38,379 nucleotides of DNA from an uncultured Desulfobulbaceae bacterium (GTDB taxonomy: Bacteria; Desulfobacterota; Desulfobulbia; Desulfobulbales; Desulfocapsaceae), in contig CAKZOA010000401.1 in NCBI GenBank assembly GCA_937132035.1, positions 1 through 38,379 on the forward strand, read 5' to 3'. A model generated the notes under the pieces. It worked only from the letters and a program-made list of their open reading frames with translations, did not search any database and was not told where the DNA came from. Shown in pieces: positions 24,547 through 32,748 of this stretch (positions are counted from its first letter, which is position 1; every line of letters starts with the position of its first letter). Made by a program: the position numbers and the translations under genes.

Positions 24547-26085
24547 TTACCCGGGCGATGTCCTGAGCCGTGGAAGCAGACCGGGGACGCTGTCGTAGAT
24601 CTCGTCGACTATATCATCTTCAAGATGTTTGGCCGGCCGGGCCTCCAGTTCCTGCAATCTGGCATGGGCCTTTTCCAGCACCCGGTCCTGCATATCCTTT
24701 GATTCGAAGCGGTAGGGCTCGGAGACCAGACCGGCGCGCATCGGCTTGCGGGTGTGACGGGTGAAGAGCCGGTGGGTGGTCTGCATGACCTTGCGTTCCA
24801 TGGCCACCGCTTCCTCGGTGGTTTCGCCGTTTATGACGGCGGGGCGCATGCAGTGCTTGGCCATGCCGATCTGTTCGTTGTCCAGCACCGCCTGCAGCGG
24901 CGAGAAGGTGTTGGTCCTATCGAGCAGACCGAAGGCATAGTGGATATACTGGGCGCCGCTGGCGGCCATGTAGAGGTGGGAAAAAAGCTTTTCGATGGCC
25001 GCCTGCATGCCGGGCACCTTGGCGTTGGCGACGCCGGTGCTGGAATAGCAGGGCAGCCCGTAGAACCTGGCCATCTGGGTGCAGTCGACGTTGTACTGGT
25101 TGAACTCGGGGCAGCCGTAGAGGTCGTTGAGATCGTCGAGCCTGGCCCGTACCGGCACCGAGCCGTACATAACCGGGGTTTCCGGTTCGATGAGCTGGGT
25201 GAGGGCGATGCCGGTGAGAATCTCGGCGTTGATCTGGGCCACCATGCCGCTCTCCTGAATGGGCGCCGAAGAGCCGCCCTGCGGCGAAGAGGAGATCACC
25301 AGCGGCAGACCTTTGTCGACGACTGCAAAAACCTTGTCGGCGGTATCATCTACCAGCTGCAGCGGGCTTTTGAAGACGCAGGCGATAAAGGAGATGATGG
25401 GGTTTTCCCGCAACGCCTCGCTGCCGCCGGCGATGATCTCGGCCATCTTCACCACATCGTCCAGGGCTTCGAGGCTGGTGAGGCCGGCCTGCACATGCTT
25501 GGTGATGTTGTTAAGGCTGGCGAAAAATTTATTGACGTCGTGATTGGCCTCGGTGATGTCCTCATCCTGGATATTGACCGGCCGGATGAAGAAATCGAGA
25601 TGCTCCAGCTGCTCGGCCAGCCGCGCCGCCCGGGCCAGCAGTTCGGTGCTGCCGCGTTTTTCGATAAAGCGGGGCAGCAGACGCGGCTCGCCGTCGCCTG
25701 CGGCGGCGACATATTTTTCCATTTCCGTTTCCAGCCAGACATTGGTCTCCGAACCGGTGCCGAAATATACCCGGGGCACGGCGGCGTTGATATCGAGGCG
25801 GTTGCTCCTTTCGCGGGCGCCTAGAACGATATGCGAGGGCGCCCGGGAGAGAGCCTCCATGATCAACTTTTCGGGGATCCGCACCCGCCAGCAGGGCGAG
25901 CTACCGCTCTCTTCTTTGTCCACCGTGGCGCCATGGGCGCCGAAGAGTTCGGCGGCTTTGGCGTTGTAGCACCAGATGCCGGGATCGGCGAGGATCTCCA
26001 TGGAGGCCCGGTGCAGATGGTCGATCTGCTCCCGGTCCAGGCGTTCATAGGGTCTGACGATGTTTCCTTGTCGAAAGCTGTCCAT
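24547..26085 (-). CDS. MttB-family methyltransferase, non-pyrrolysine, divergent copy
   Basis: A 512-residue member of the trimethylamine methyltransferase superfamily. The ATG at 26085 is chosen over one nine bases upstream because AAGGA is correctly spaced before it. Conserved landmarks are GIWCYNAKAAELF, VYFGTGSETNVW, KHVQAGLTSLEALDDVV and SSSPQGGSSAPI. There is no in-frame TAG, so no pyrrolysine; the family includes the glycine betaine, proline betaine and carnitine demethylases. The segment after QMARFYGLPCYSSTG reads VANAKVPGMQ, where the second copy in this operon reads MSDSKCIDAQ, so substrate use probably differs. It should transfer methyl from a quaternary amine to the corrinoid protein. 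Confidence 0.9.
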   Translation of the reverse strand: MDSFRQGNIVRPYERLDREQIDHLHRASMEILADPGIWCYNAKAAELFGAHGATVDKEESGSSPCWRVRIPEKLIMEALSRAPSHIVLGARERSNRLDINAAVPRVYFGTGSETNVWLETEMEKYVAAAGDGEPRLLPRFIEKRGSTELLARAARLAEQLEHLDFFIRPVNIQDEDITEANHDVNKFFASLNNITKHVQAGLTSLEALDDVVKMAEIIAGGSEALRENPIISFIACVFKSPLQLVDDTADKVFAVVDKGLPLVISSSPQGGSSAPIQESGMVAQINAEILTGIALTQLIEPETPVMYGSVPVRARLDDLNDLYGCPEFNQYNVDCTQMARFYGLPCYSSTGVANAKVPGMQAAIEKLFSHLYMAASGAQYIHYAFGLLDRTNTFSPLQAVLDNEQIGMAKHCMRPAVINGETTEEAVAMERKVMQTTHRLFTRHTRKPMRAGLVSEPYRFESKDMQDRVLEKAHARLQELEARPAKHLEDDIVDEIYDSVPGLLPRLRTSPG

Positions 26086-26199
26086 TGTTTGCATCCTTAT
26101 AGTGTTGTCTGATTGCGTTATCTCATAGGGGCTTGCCGTGAGATGAGCACCTCCAGGGCAATGAGCAAGAAGCTGAGCTGTATCGGTAATCCCATACGG

Positions 26200-27000
26200 T
26201 TATGTTCGTGTCCGCCAGTATTTGGCATATTTGCGGCAATGGCGGTCGCGTCCCAGCACCGCTTCGGCGGTGCGCACGGCACCCATGAGCTTTTCATCGG
26301 CGACGTTCATGATGGCGCCGTCGAGTCCGGCATAGAGCGCCATGTGCAAAAAGGCGGTGTTGAAGATGTGCCGGCGGGGCAGACCGAAACTGACATTGGA
26401 CACTGCCATTACCGTCTTCGCCTGGGGAAATTCGCTCTTCACCGCCTCGATGGTCTTCAGCGTCACTTTCCCCTGGCTGACATCGGTGGAGACCGGCAGC
26501 ACCAGGGGGTCGAAAAAAATCCGGTCAAGACCGATGCCCATTGACGAACAGGCGGAGGCGATGACGGCGCAGGCATTCACCCTTTCGCCGACGGTGGCGG
26601 GGATGCCCTTCTCATCCATGGCCAGGCCCACCAGCGGTGTATCGTACTCTTTGGCCAGCGGCAGTATCCGCTCAAGAGAGGAGGGCGCCCCCTTGGTGGC
26701 GTTGATCAGCGACGGCCGGCCACCCCGCATGCCAAGACCTGCCTGCAGCACCTCCGGGTCGGCGGAGTCGATGCACAGCGGCGTCTCTACAGCCGACTGT
26801 ATCAGTTCCACCGCCCAGCGCATGGACTCTATCTCCTCCTGTTGGCCGCCGCTGCCGGTGCCGACGTTGACGTCGAGGTAGTCGGCCCCGGCCTCGCTCT
26901 GGCTGCGGGCCAGCTCGAGGAGGGCGGCTTCGTCGCGCTTTTCGATTATGGCTTTGACCGAAGGAATGGTGGCGTTGATCTTCTCGGCGATTGTCAGCAT
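26200..27000 (-). CDS. Methyltetrahydrofolate:corrinoid methyltransferase (MtgA/AcsE-like)
   Basis: A 266-residue pterin-binding TIM-barrel protein starting at an ATG with AGGAG upstream. It contains EKINATIPSVK, the folate-site segment GADYLDVNVGTGSGGQQ, the CIDSADPEVLQAGL strand and MAVSNVSFGLP, as in AcsE, MtgA and the folate domain of MetH. In glycine-betaine demethylation by Desulfitobacterium, MtgA moves methyl from the corrinoid protein to tetrahydrofolate. The same role fits here, feeding methyl groups into the C1 pathway. Confidence 0.92.
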   Translation of the reverse strand: MLTIAEKINATIPSVKAIIEKRDEAALLELARSQSEAGADYLDVNVGTGSGGQQEEIESMRWAVELIQSAVETPLCIDSADPEVLQAGLGMRGGRPSLINATKGAPSSLERILPLAKEYDTPLVGLAMDEKGIPATVGERVNACAVIASACSSMGIGLDRIFFDPLVLPVSTDVSQGKVTLKTIEAVKSEFPQAKTVMAVSNVSFGLPRRHIFNTAFLHMALYAGLDGAIMNVADEKLMGAVRTAEAVLGRDRHCRKYAKYWRTRT

Positions 27001-27031
27001 AGTCTCTCCTGGGTAGTCTCTTCTGCGGTGG

Positions 27032-28495
27032 TTATTCCATGATAAAGGGGCGAATGGCTGGGATCTGCTCCTTTATCCAGGCGCGCATCTCTTCTTCCAG
27101 CACGTTTTCCGCCTTGGCCTCCAGTATCTCTTTGACCCGGGCCGTGGCCCGTTCCCCGGTATCCCGGCTCCCCTGAGCGGCCCACTGCTCGCGGGTGTTG
27201 CGATCGCTGAGCTGGGGGGCGTATTGCTCGCTGCGCATGTATTTGCGGGTATGCCTCGAGGAGACGAAGTGGCCGCCGGGGCCCACCTTCCTGATCTCTT
27301 CCAGGGCCAGGGTGGTGTCGTTGACCTCGATGCCCTCCACCGCCCGCATGATCATGCCGATTATCTCGTTGTCGACCACCAGCTTGTCGAAGGAAGCGGT
27401 CATGCAAAACTCGATGAAGCCGGCGGCGTCGTGAATGAAATTGGCCCCGGCCAGGGCCACCATGGTCGAGGTGATGGCCGACTCATAGCCGGCCTGGGCG
27501 TCGATGCACTTGGAATCGCTCATGCCGGCGGTGGCATAGAAGGGCAATGTATAAAACTGGGCCATCTGGGCGGCACCGGCATTCATCAGCCCCATTTCCA
27601 CGGCGCCGGCCAGATATTTCATATCGCGCAGGTCGGTGATTGAGGAGATGCAGCCGTAGAAGGCTGGGCAGCCGGGCTTGGCAAGTTGGGTCATGATGAT
27701 ACCGGCCAGGGTGTCGACGTTCTGGATGACCATATTGCCCGCCAGCGTAATCGGCGCCGTCGCCCCGCACAGCGGTTCGGCGGGTACCACCACCGGGATG
27801 CTGTTTCTGGCGGCCTCGACTGCCAACTCGCCGTAGCTCTTGTCGAGCTTGAAGGGGCTGATGGGACAGGCGACCATGGAGATAAAGGGTTTCTCTTTGA
27901 GCTTCTCGGCGGAGCCGGCGATTTTTGCGGCCATACGGATGACCTGGCGGACGCCTTCGACGGTATAGACCCCGCCCATGACATGCTTGCGGGTGCGGTT
28001 GAGGGCGGCGCCGAAACGGTTGACATCGATATCCTCCACCGGCAGGTCGCCGGGGTAGACATTGAGCATGTAGAAATGGATGTTGTCGAGATTCTCCACC
28101 ATCCGGGCCATATTCATGACGTCTCGGAGTTCCGAGCGTCTGGCTTCCTGGCTGCCCGGGTCCTGGACATTGAGGGCGGTGCCGCCGGTGCCCATATAGA
28201 CCTTGTTGCCGCCGATTTCCAGGTCGTGTTCGCCTTCTTCCTGCCGGCCATGGAGGGTGACCTTCGACGGTGCCGTTGCCAGCAGCTTCTCCACCAGATG
28301 GGGCTTGAGGCGGACGATGTTGGTCTTCTGGTCGATGTCGGCGCCGGCGGCGGCGAAGGCGTCGAGCGCCTCCGGATAGTTGACCTGCACGCCGATCTCG
28401 TCAAAGACCCGCAACGAAGTCAGATGGATCTTGTCGATATCCTCGGTGGTCAGCGGTGTATACTGACCGCCGGACAGTCCTTTTCGTGTTTTCAT
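27032..28495 (-). CDS. MttB-family methyltransferase, non-pyrrolysine (betaine-type demethylase candidate)
   Basis: A 487-residue member of the trimethylamine methyltransferase superfamily without an in-frame TAG. Landmarks are VFDEIGVQVNYPEALDAF, VYMGTGGTALNVQDP, RKHVMGGVYTVEGVRQV and FYATAGMSDSKCIDAQAGYE, typical of the family. The preserved loop MSDSKCIDAQAGYE makes it the more canonical of the two copies. Candidates for substrate are glycine betaine, proline betaine, carnitine or a related quaternary amine. It lies 18 bases downstream of the activation-domain gene and 31 bases upstream of the MtgA-like gene. Confidence 0.93.
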   Translation of the reverse strand: MKTRKGLSGGQYTPLTTEDIDKIHLTSLRVFDEIGVQVNYPEALDAFAAAGADIDQKTNIVRLKPHLVEKLLATAPSKVTLHGRQEEGEHDLEIGGNKVYMGTGGTALNVQDPGSQEARRSELRDVMNMARMVENLDNIHFYMLNVYPGDLPVEDIDVNRFGAALNRTRKHVMGGVYTVEGVRQVIRMAAKIAGSAEKLKEKPFISMVACPISPFKLDKSYGELAVEAARNSIPVVVPAEPLCGATAPITLAGNMVIQNVDTLAGIIMTQLAKPGCPAFYGCISSITDLRDMKYLAGAVEMGLMNAGAAQMAQFYTLPFYATAGMSDSKCIDAQAGYESAITSTMVALAGANFIHDAAGFIEFCMTASFDKLVVDNEIIGMIMRAVEGIEVNDTTLALEEIRKVGPGGHFVSSRHTRKYMRSEQYAPQLSDRNTREQWAAQGSRDTGERATARVKEILEAKAENVLEEEMRAWIKEQIPAIRPFIME

Positions 28496-28513
28496 CGTAT
28501 CCTTTGCTGGGTA

Positions 28514-29296
28514 TTATTGCTCGTTATGGTGCTGTTTAGCTGGGGTTGCGGCCGTACCGGAGGAGCGCCTGGCGATGCAGTCGCCTTTGCCGCAGCGGCT
28601 GCAGGGATTGTAATCGAGGTTTCGGGGTGCCCGCTTGGGATCGTAGAGGCCGAAGACGGCGGAGATGCTTTTACGTGGATTCATCAGCGCCGTATCGCTG
28701 AGGCTGACGCCTATGTTTTCGCAGTCGAGCAGCGAGAACAGGGTGTTCTGCTCGCCGATGGACCAGTCGCAGTAGCCGGGGGAAAAGCGCAGGCCGGCAA
28801 CGTAGGAACGCCGGCTGAGGCGGTGGATGAAATCATCCTGGAACCTCTGAGCGGTGTTTTCGATGGCGCCCGAAGCCAAAGCGTCGATGACGTAGGCATC
28901 GGCGATGCTGCCTTTGGCGCCGAAGGCCTCGATCATCTTATCTATGCCGGCACCGATGGTGGCCACAAAGCAGACCAGCTTGTCGGCGCCCTTGAGGCTT
29001 GCCGCCATCTTCCGGCTGCCCAGACGGGCAGTGTTGCCGCCGTTTTGCAAGGCGATGCTGTCGCCTGTGCAGGCGGTGATGTCGTAGACCTTCCAGGTCA
29101 CCCGCGGTCTCAGTCGGTCCAGCACCGGCCGACGATAGGTGGTAAGCCGCTTTCCGGTGGTGCGGGTCATATGGCGGCGCCGACGACGGCCCAGCAGCCG
29201 CTGGACCATGTCCATATCGAAATCGGGCCGGTAGTGCGACAGCGACTGCTGCCGCCGGGGCATGTTTTCCCCGAAGCGGGGACTGATCATATTCAT
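28514..29296 (-). CDS. MetH-activation-domain-like protein (corrinoid reactivation candidate)
   Basis: A 260-residue protein. ATG 29296 is chosen because GAGGAG lies just upstream. It matches the SAM-binding reactivation domain of cobalamin-dependent methionine synthase: RFSPGYCDWSIGEQNTLFSL, IGVSLSDTALMNPRKSISA, and a C-terminal Cys cluster CSRCGKGDC. Stand-alone proteins of this family often neighbour MtgA-like genes in anaerobes. The likely job is to reduce and methylate oxidised cob(II)alamin back to the active state, a task done in other systems by RamA ferredoxins, which are absent here. It is the first gene of the operon. The N-terminus is unusually Arg-rich (RRRRRH near residue 40). 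Confidence 0.88.
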   Translation of the reverse strand: MNMISPRFGENMPRRQQSLSHYRPDFDMDMVQRLLGRRRRRHMTRTTGKRLTTYRRPVLDRLRPRVTWKVYDITACTGDSIALQNGGNTARLGSRKMAASLKGADKLVCFVATIGAGIDKMIEAFGAKGSIADAYVIDALASGAIENTAQRFQDDFIHRLSRRSYVAGLRFSPGYCDWSIGEQNTLFSLLDCENIGVSLSDTALMNPRKSISAVFGLYDPKRAPRNLDYNPCSRCGKGDCIARRSSGTAATPAKQHHNEQ

Positions 29297-30049
29297 GGTG
29301 GTGCTCCTCTGTCTGTGCTCCGGAAGGCTATTTTTTCTGTATGCACCATGGCCCTGTCCCTTGAGAAGCCGTGAAGAGTGTGTTGCGCTGCTATAGGCGA
29401 ACATACTCTGCACTCGCTGTCATCGGCAGCTGCAGGGTGAGAGATGATGATTCAGTGTGTGCAGGGGAATGGTGCTCTCGCGCCTTGTGGAGAGATTGTC
29501 TCTTTCCCTTGCGAAGGCGCCCGCTTTGAGGTGCAATTAACATGCCGCCGGGCGGATTCTGTTGTATGGATGTGTGCGAACTGGTAATAATGAGCTGTTA
29601 TAAATAGAGAAAGCGAAGATGGATTTCAGTGGGGACGGGATCGCCCTCCAGCGCCATGCATTCAGGGCCTTCAAGCTGCAGCCGGAGTGGGAAATACTGC
29701 TACAGCGGTGCCTTCTTTTGAGGAAAAACTGCGCAATAAATGCCCATGAGCTGGTCTGTGTGGCTGGTTGTACGGCCCGTTGTTTGGGCCTGGCGCCCTC
29801 GGCAGGGGGCCCCGGAGACGAATCGTGATGAGTAAAAAGTGCACATCTGCTGGCGAAATGGTGCGGACAGCCGTCCGCTCTGTCCGGACCCCGACAACGC
29901 TTTATCCGGTTTCACAGGAATCCTGGAACGACTCTTTTTAGCAAACCCGCTTGTTCGCAGAGACGGCAGATGGTGGAAAAACCTTCTAAAAACCAGGAAA
30001 ATACGATAGGCTTGTGTCAGGGGAGATAAAAGAAATCCGGGAGGAAAGC
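29297..30049. other. Divergent promoter region between the corrinoid operon and the signalling island
   Basis: About 750 bases with no convincing gene. Features seen: an inverted repeat GCGCCTT (29480-29486) / AAGGCGC (29514-29520) enclosing a GAGA/TCTC stem; a CCGCC/GGCGG palindrome near 29554; a tight hairpin GCGGAC/GTCCGC at 29863-29878; and two tiny plus-strand frames (29619-29828 and 29828-29941) joined by a TGATG overlap but without good ribosome binding sites. The operon promoter (minus) should lie near 29300-29450; no sigma-54 box was found there. Confidence 0.4.
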
Positions 30050-30838
30050 ATGAACAGGCAACCATCACCCACCGACGAAGAGGGGCCGGTAGTCGAAGCT
30101 GGTCCCAGCGACATGGAGGCAGTGGGGTCCGCCGCCCTGGAGCAGTACGGCAGCAGGACCAAGCTTGGTGCCATCGGTCTGGTGACCAGCGCTGTTATAC
30201 GAGATTTCAACGATCCGCTGCAGGCCATAGGCAATATACTCGGCGGCATTCAGCGCCGTGGAAGCGTCGAGGCCGAGGATCTGAACCTGGTGACTCTGGC
30301 CTATGAAGAACTGCAGAAGCTCAACGCCATGGTCCGCGAGCTCCAGGAGTTCTGCCAGCCGGGCCGGGAGTATAGGGAGCTTGTGGATATGGCCGCCGAG
30401 GTGGACCATTACGTGAAAACCACCACAGCCGTTTTTGCCGGCCGTCACATCACTGTGAAGGCGGAAACAGAGCGTGGACTGCCGCCGGTGCATGCTGAAG
30501 CCAGACTGATCAGGTGGGTTCTGGAAGAGCTGTTCGCCAAGCTCGCCAGCAGCTGCGATGAGGGCGCAGCCTTACATCTCAGGTTCTTTGCCGATGATGG
30601 CGCCGTTGTCCTGCAGATTTCGGAAAAGGGCTGCGGCCTTGATCAGGAGGCGATGGAGCGGTTTACCGAGGTTTTCAGCAACGGTGGAAAACAGGATATC
30701 GCCTGTTTCTGGCTGACCATCTGTTCGGCGATTGTGGTCATGCACGACGGCTCTCTCAAGGTCGGCTCCGCCGACGGCAGCGGCACAGTGGTGCGGGTGC
30801 GCCTGCCCGTCGCGCCGCCGCCGGCATCCTCCGAGTGA
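30050..30838 (+). CDS. Degenerate histidine kinase (pseudokinase) lacking the phospho-acceptor His
   Basis: A 262-residue cytoplasmic protein. ATG 30050 follows GGGAGGAAA; a GTG at 30014 is an alternative. The dimerisation region KLGAIGLVTSAVIRDFNDPL aligns with KLAAIGGLSASIAHELNNPL of the kinase at 35724, so the phospho-acceptor His is Arg51 here. The ATPase-like domain is also eroded: the N-box reads WVLEELFAKLASS with no Asn, G1 reads SEKGCGLDQ rather than DTGSGI, and the G2 glycine loop is replaced by DIACFWLTI. It therefore cannot autophosphorylate by the normal route. It overlaps the next gene by 4 bp and may act as an allosteric or stoichiometric partner of that response regulator. Confidence 0.85.
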   Translation: MNRQPSPTDEEGPVVEAGPSDMEAVGSAALEQYGSRTKLGAIGLVTSAVIRDFNDPLQAIGNILGGIQRRGSVEAEDLNLVTLAYEELQKLNAMVRELQEFCQPGREYRELVDMAAEVDHYVKTTTAVFAGRHITVKAETERGLPPVHAEARLIRWVLEELFAKLASSCDEGAALHLRFFADDGAVVLQISEKGCGLDQEAMERFTEVFSNGGKQDIACFWLTICSAIVVMHDGSLKVGSADGSGTVVRVRLPVAPPPASSE

Positions 30839-32493
30839 ACAGCGACGTGACGGCGAAAAAAAAGATACTGCTGGTCGACGATGAAAAAAGCATCAGGCTG
30901 TCCTTCCGGCGGGAGCTGCAGCCGTACTACGACGTCCACCTCGCCGGCTCCTGCAGCGAGGCCCTGGAGGCGCTGGCCGGCGAGCGCTTCGATTTGCTGC
31001 TGACCGATCTGGTCATGGCCGACGACAGCGGCCTCACCCTGCTGCGCCGGGCCAAGGCCGGCAACCCTGAACTCCATGTCGTCATCATCACCGGCTATGG
31101 TGAAATAGAGACAGTGGTCGAAGCAATGCGCTTAGGCGCCGATGATTTTCTGCTCAAACCATGCGATATCGAAGAATTGCTCAGGCGCCTCGCCAAAACC
31201 TTTGAGAGAGATGATTATATAGCCAGGGTCCGGCTCTACGATAAAATCTCTCAGAGCATCGGCATACTGGTTGCTCTGGTGGATAAAGCAGGCCTCATCG
31301 TCGAGGCCAACTCCGCCTGGCAGCAGGCCTGCGGGCTGAGCATGGCGAAGCTGGCCGGCCGTTCACTGGCCGAAGTACTGGGACAACACAGCCTGGAGCG
31401 CACCATTCTGCCGCGGCTCGAGCGCTGTCTGAGAGAGGGCGAGGTGCAGCACTACGATTTGTTCAGGTTCCAGGACGGCCGGCCCCGCAGCATGGTCGCC
31501 ACCTTCAACCCGGTTGCCAGTGGCAATACGGCAACCATGGCGGTGTTGGCGATGACCGATGTCACCGATGTCATGGCCTGGCACCAGCCCCTGCTGGAGC
31601 GGGCCGAACAGTTGGAGCTGGAACGCAGCGTCAGCATGGAAGGCTTTATGGACTGCGACCTGGCGGCGGGCCAGGCCCGCTACTGCGCGCAATGGAAGCA
31701 CTTGCTGGGCTATGGGCCGGATACTGCCGACGAGGATATTCCCCAGTGGCTCGATGTCGTTCACGGTGACGACGAAGAATCCCTGCGGGCAGCCCTCGGT
31801 GAATGCCTGGAGGGGCTGGCCCCGGCCTACGAGACGAGCGTCCGGTTGCGCATGGCTTCCGGGGACTGGCGGTGGTTCAGGGCCAGGGGCATGGTGGTTG
31901 ACCGGGCCGGCGACTCTACCCCCCGGCGCCTGGTCGGCACCCTCGTCGATATCCACCGCTGGAAGACAAGAGAGGAACAGGCGCTCATGACGATCAGGGA
32001 GCTGGAGGAGGAGCGTACCGGCAGCCGGAACCAGCGTCAGCAACTCCGCGAGGCCCTGGAAGAGGCCGACACCGCCTGGAAGGTGCTCCAGCATAAGCGC
32101 GATCAGGATCGCAAAATCCTTGAGGAGCAGCTGAGCGATAATGTCGTCAATATTATCGCACCGCTGGTGATGCGGCTGCACAAAACCGGACTGAACAGCG
32201 ACCAGCGGCCGCTGGTGGAGGCCCTGGAAAAAAGCCTCGGAGCAGTCACCTCCTCCTTTGTCAGCGATCTGGCCAGCCGCCACATCGGCCTCACACCCAT
32301 GGAAATACAGGTGGCCAGCCATGTCAAAGACGGCAAGGCCACCAAGGAGATAGCCGAAATCCTCCACCTGGCCCCGGAAACGGTCAATGTCCACCGCAAA
32401 AAGATCCGCAGAAAGCTGGGCCTGAGCAACACCGCCGTCAATCTCCGTACCTTCCTCAGTTCCCTCGGCCAGGACGACGGTCTCCGGCCATAG
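30835..32493 (+). CDS. Response regulator REC-PAS-PAS-LuxR
   Basis: A 552-residue protein beginning at GTG 30835, which overlaps the previous stop (GTGA), so the two are translationally coupled. The receiver domain (about 10-125) has DD15-16, phospho-acceptor Asp58 (LLLTDLVMADDSG), Thr86 and Lys108 (FLLKPCD). Two PAS domains follow (about 138-245; 262-375, with the GDWRWFRARG signature), then a coiled coil (about 376-432). A LuxR-type helix-turn-helix closes it (about 483-542, LTPMEIQVASHVKDGKATKE and HRKKIRRKLGL). It should bind DNA and act as a transcription factor integrating phosphorylation and small-molecule or redox sensing. Target genes are unknown. Confidence 0.93.
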   Translation: MNSDVTAKKKILLVDDEKSIRLSFRRELQPYYDVHLAGSCSEALEALAGERFDLLLTDLVMADDSGLTLLRRAKAGNPELHVVIITGYGEIETVVEAMRLGADDFLLKPCDIEELLRRLAKTFERDDYIARVRLYDKISQSIGILVALVDKAGLIVEANSAWQQACGLSMAKLAGRSLAEVLGQHSLERTILPRLERCLREGEVQHYDLFRFQDGRPRSMVATFNPVASGNTATMAVLAMTDVTDVMAWHQPLLERAEQLELERSVSMEGFMDCDLAAGQARYCAQWKHLLGYGPDTADEDIPQWLDVVHGDDEESLRAALGECLEGLAPAYETSVRLRMASGDWRWFRARGMVVDRAGDSTPRRLVGTLVDIHRWKTREEQALMTIRELEEERTGSRNQRQQLREALEEADTAWKVLQHKRDQDRKILEEQLSDNVVNIIAPLVMRLHKTGLNSDQRPLVEALEKSLGAVTSSFVSDLASRHIGLTPMEIQVASHVKDGKATKEIAEILHLAPETVNVHRKKIRRKLGLSNTAVNLRTFLSSLGQDDGLRP

Positions 32494-32748
32494 ACAGGCT
32501 GCGCCGGTTGCCGCCGGCCTCCGCCTCTGCCGGCGTAAAAGGCAGTACCGCACCACGATGCACGCCACGATGCCGATGAAGTTGCCGATGAGGTTATGCG
32601 CTTGACAGGATCGATTTCGGTACAATGCTGAAAGAAGCGGTTTAAATAATGCTTTCCGTCGGCAATCACGGTATTCTCCCGAGACGAAGCGCAGGACCAG
32701 GGCCGGTCACCACCGGCAGGAAGGCAGAAACCAGGGCAAGGAGAGCGT

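Noticed and set aside
24547-28495. Pyrrolysine-type MttB genes
   Set aside because: Neither MttB-family gene contains an in-frame TAG, and no pyl genes are present, so these are the non-pyrrolysine branch.
27686-29374. 562-codon plus-strand frame opposite the MttB-type and activation-domain genes
   Set aside because: It crosses two clear genes on the other strand and has an Asp/Gly/Val/His-rich composition typical of antisense frames.
29619-29941. Two tiny coupled plus-strand frames (69 and 37 codons) with a TGATG junction
   Set aside because: No good ribosome binding sites, no recognisable motifs and unusual composition; the overlap is probably coincidental.
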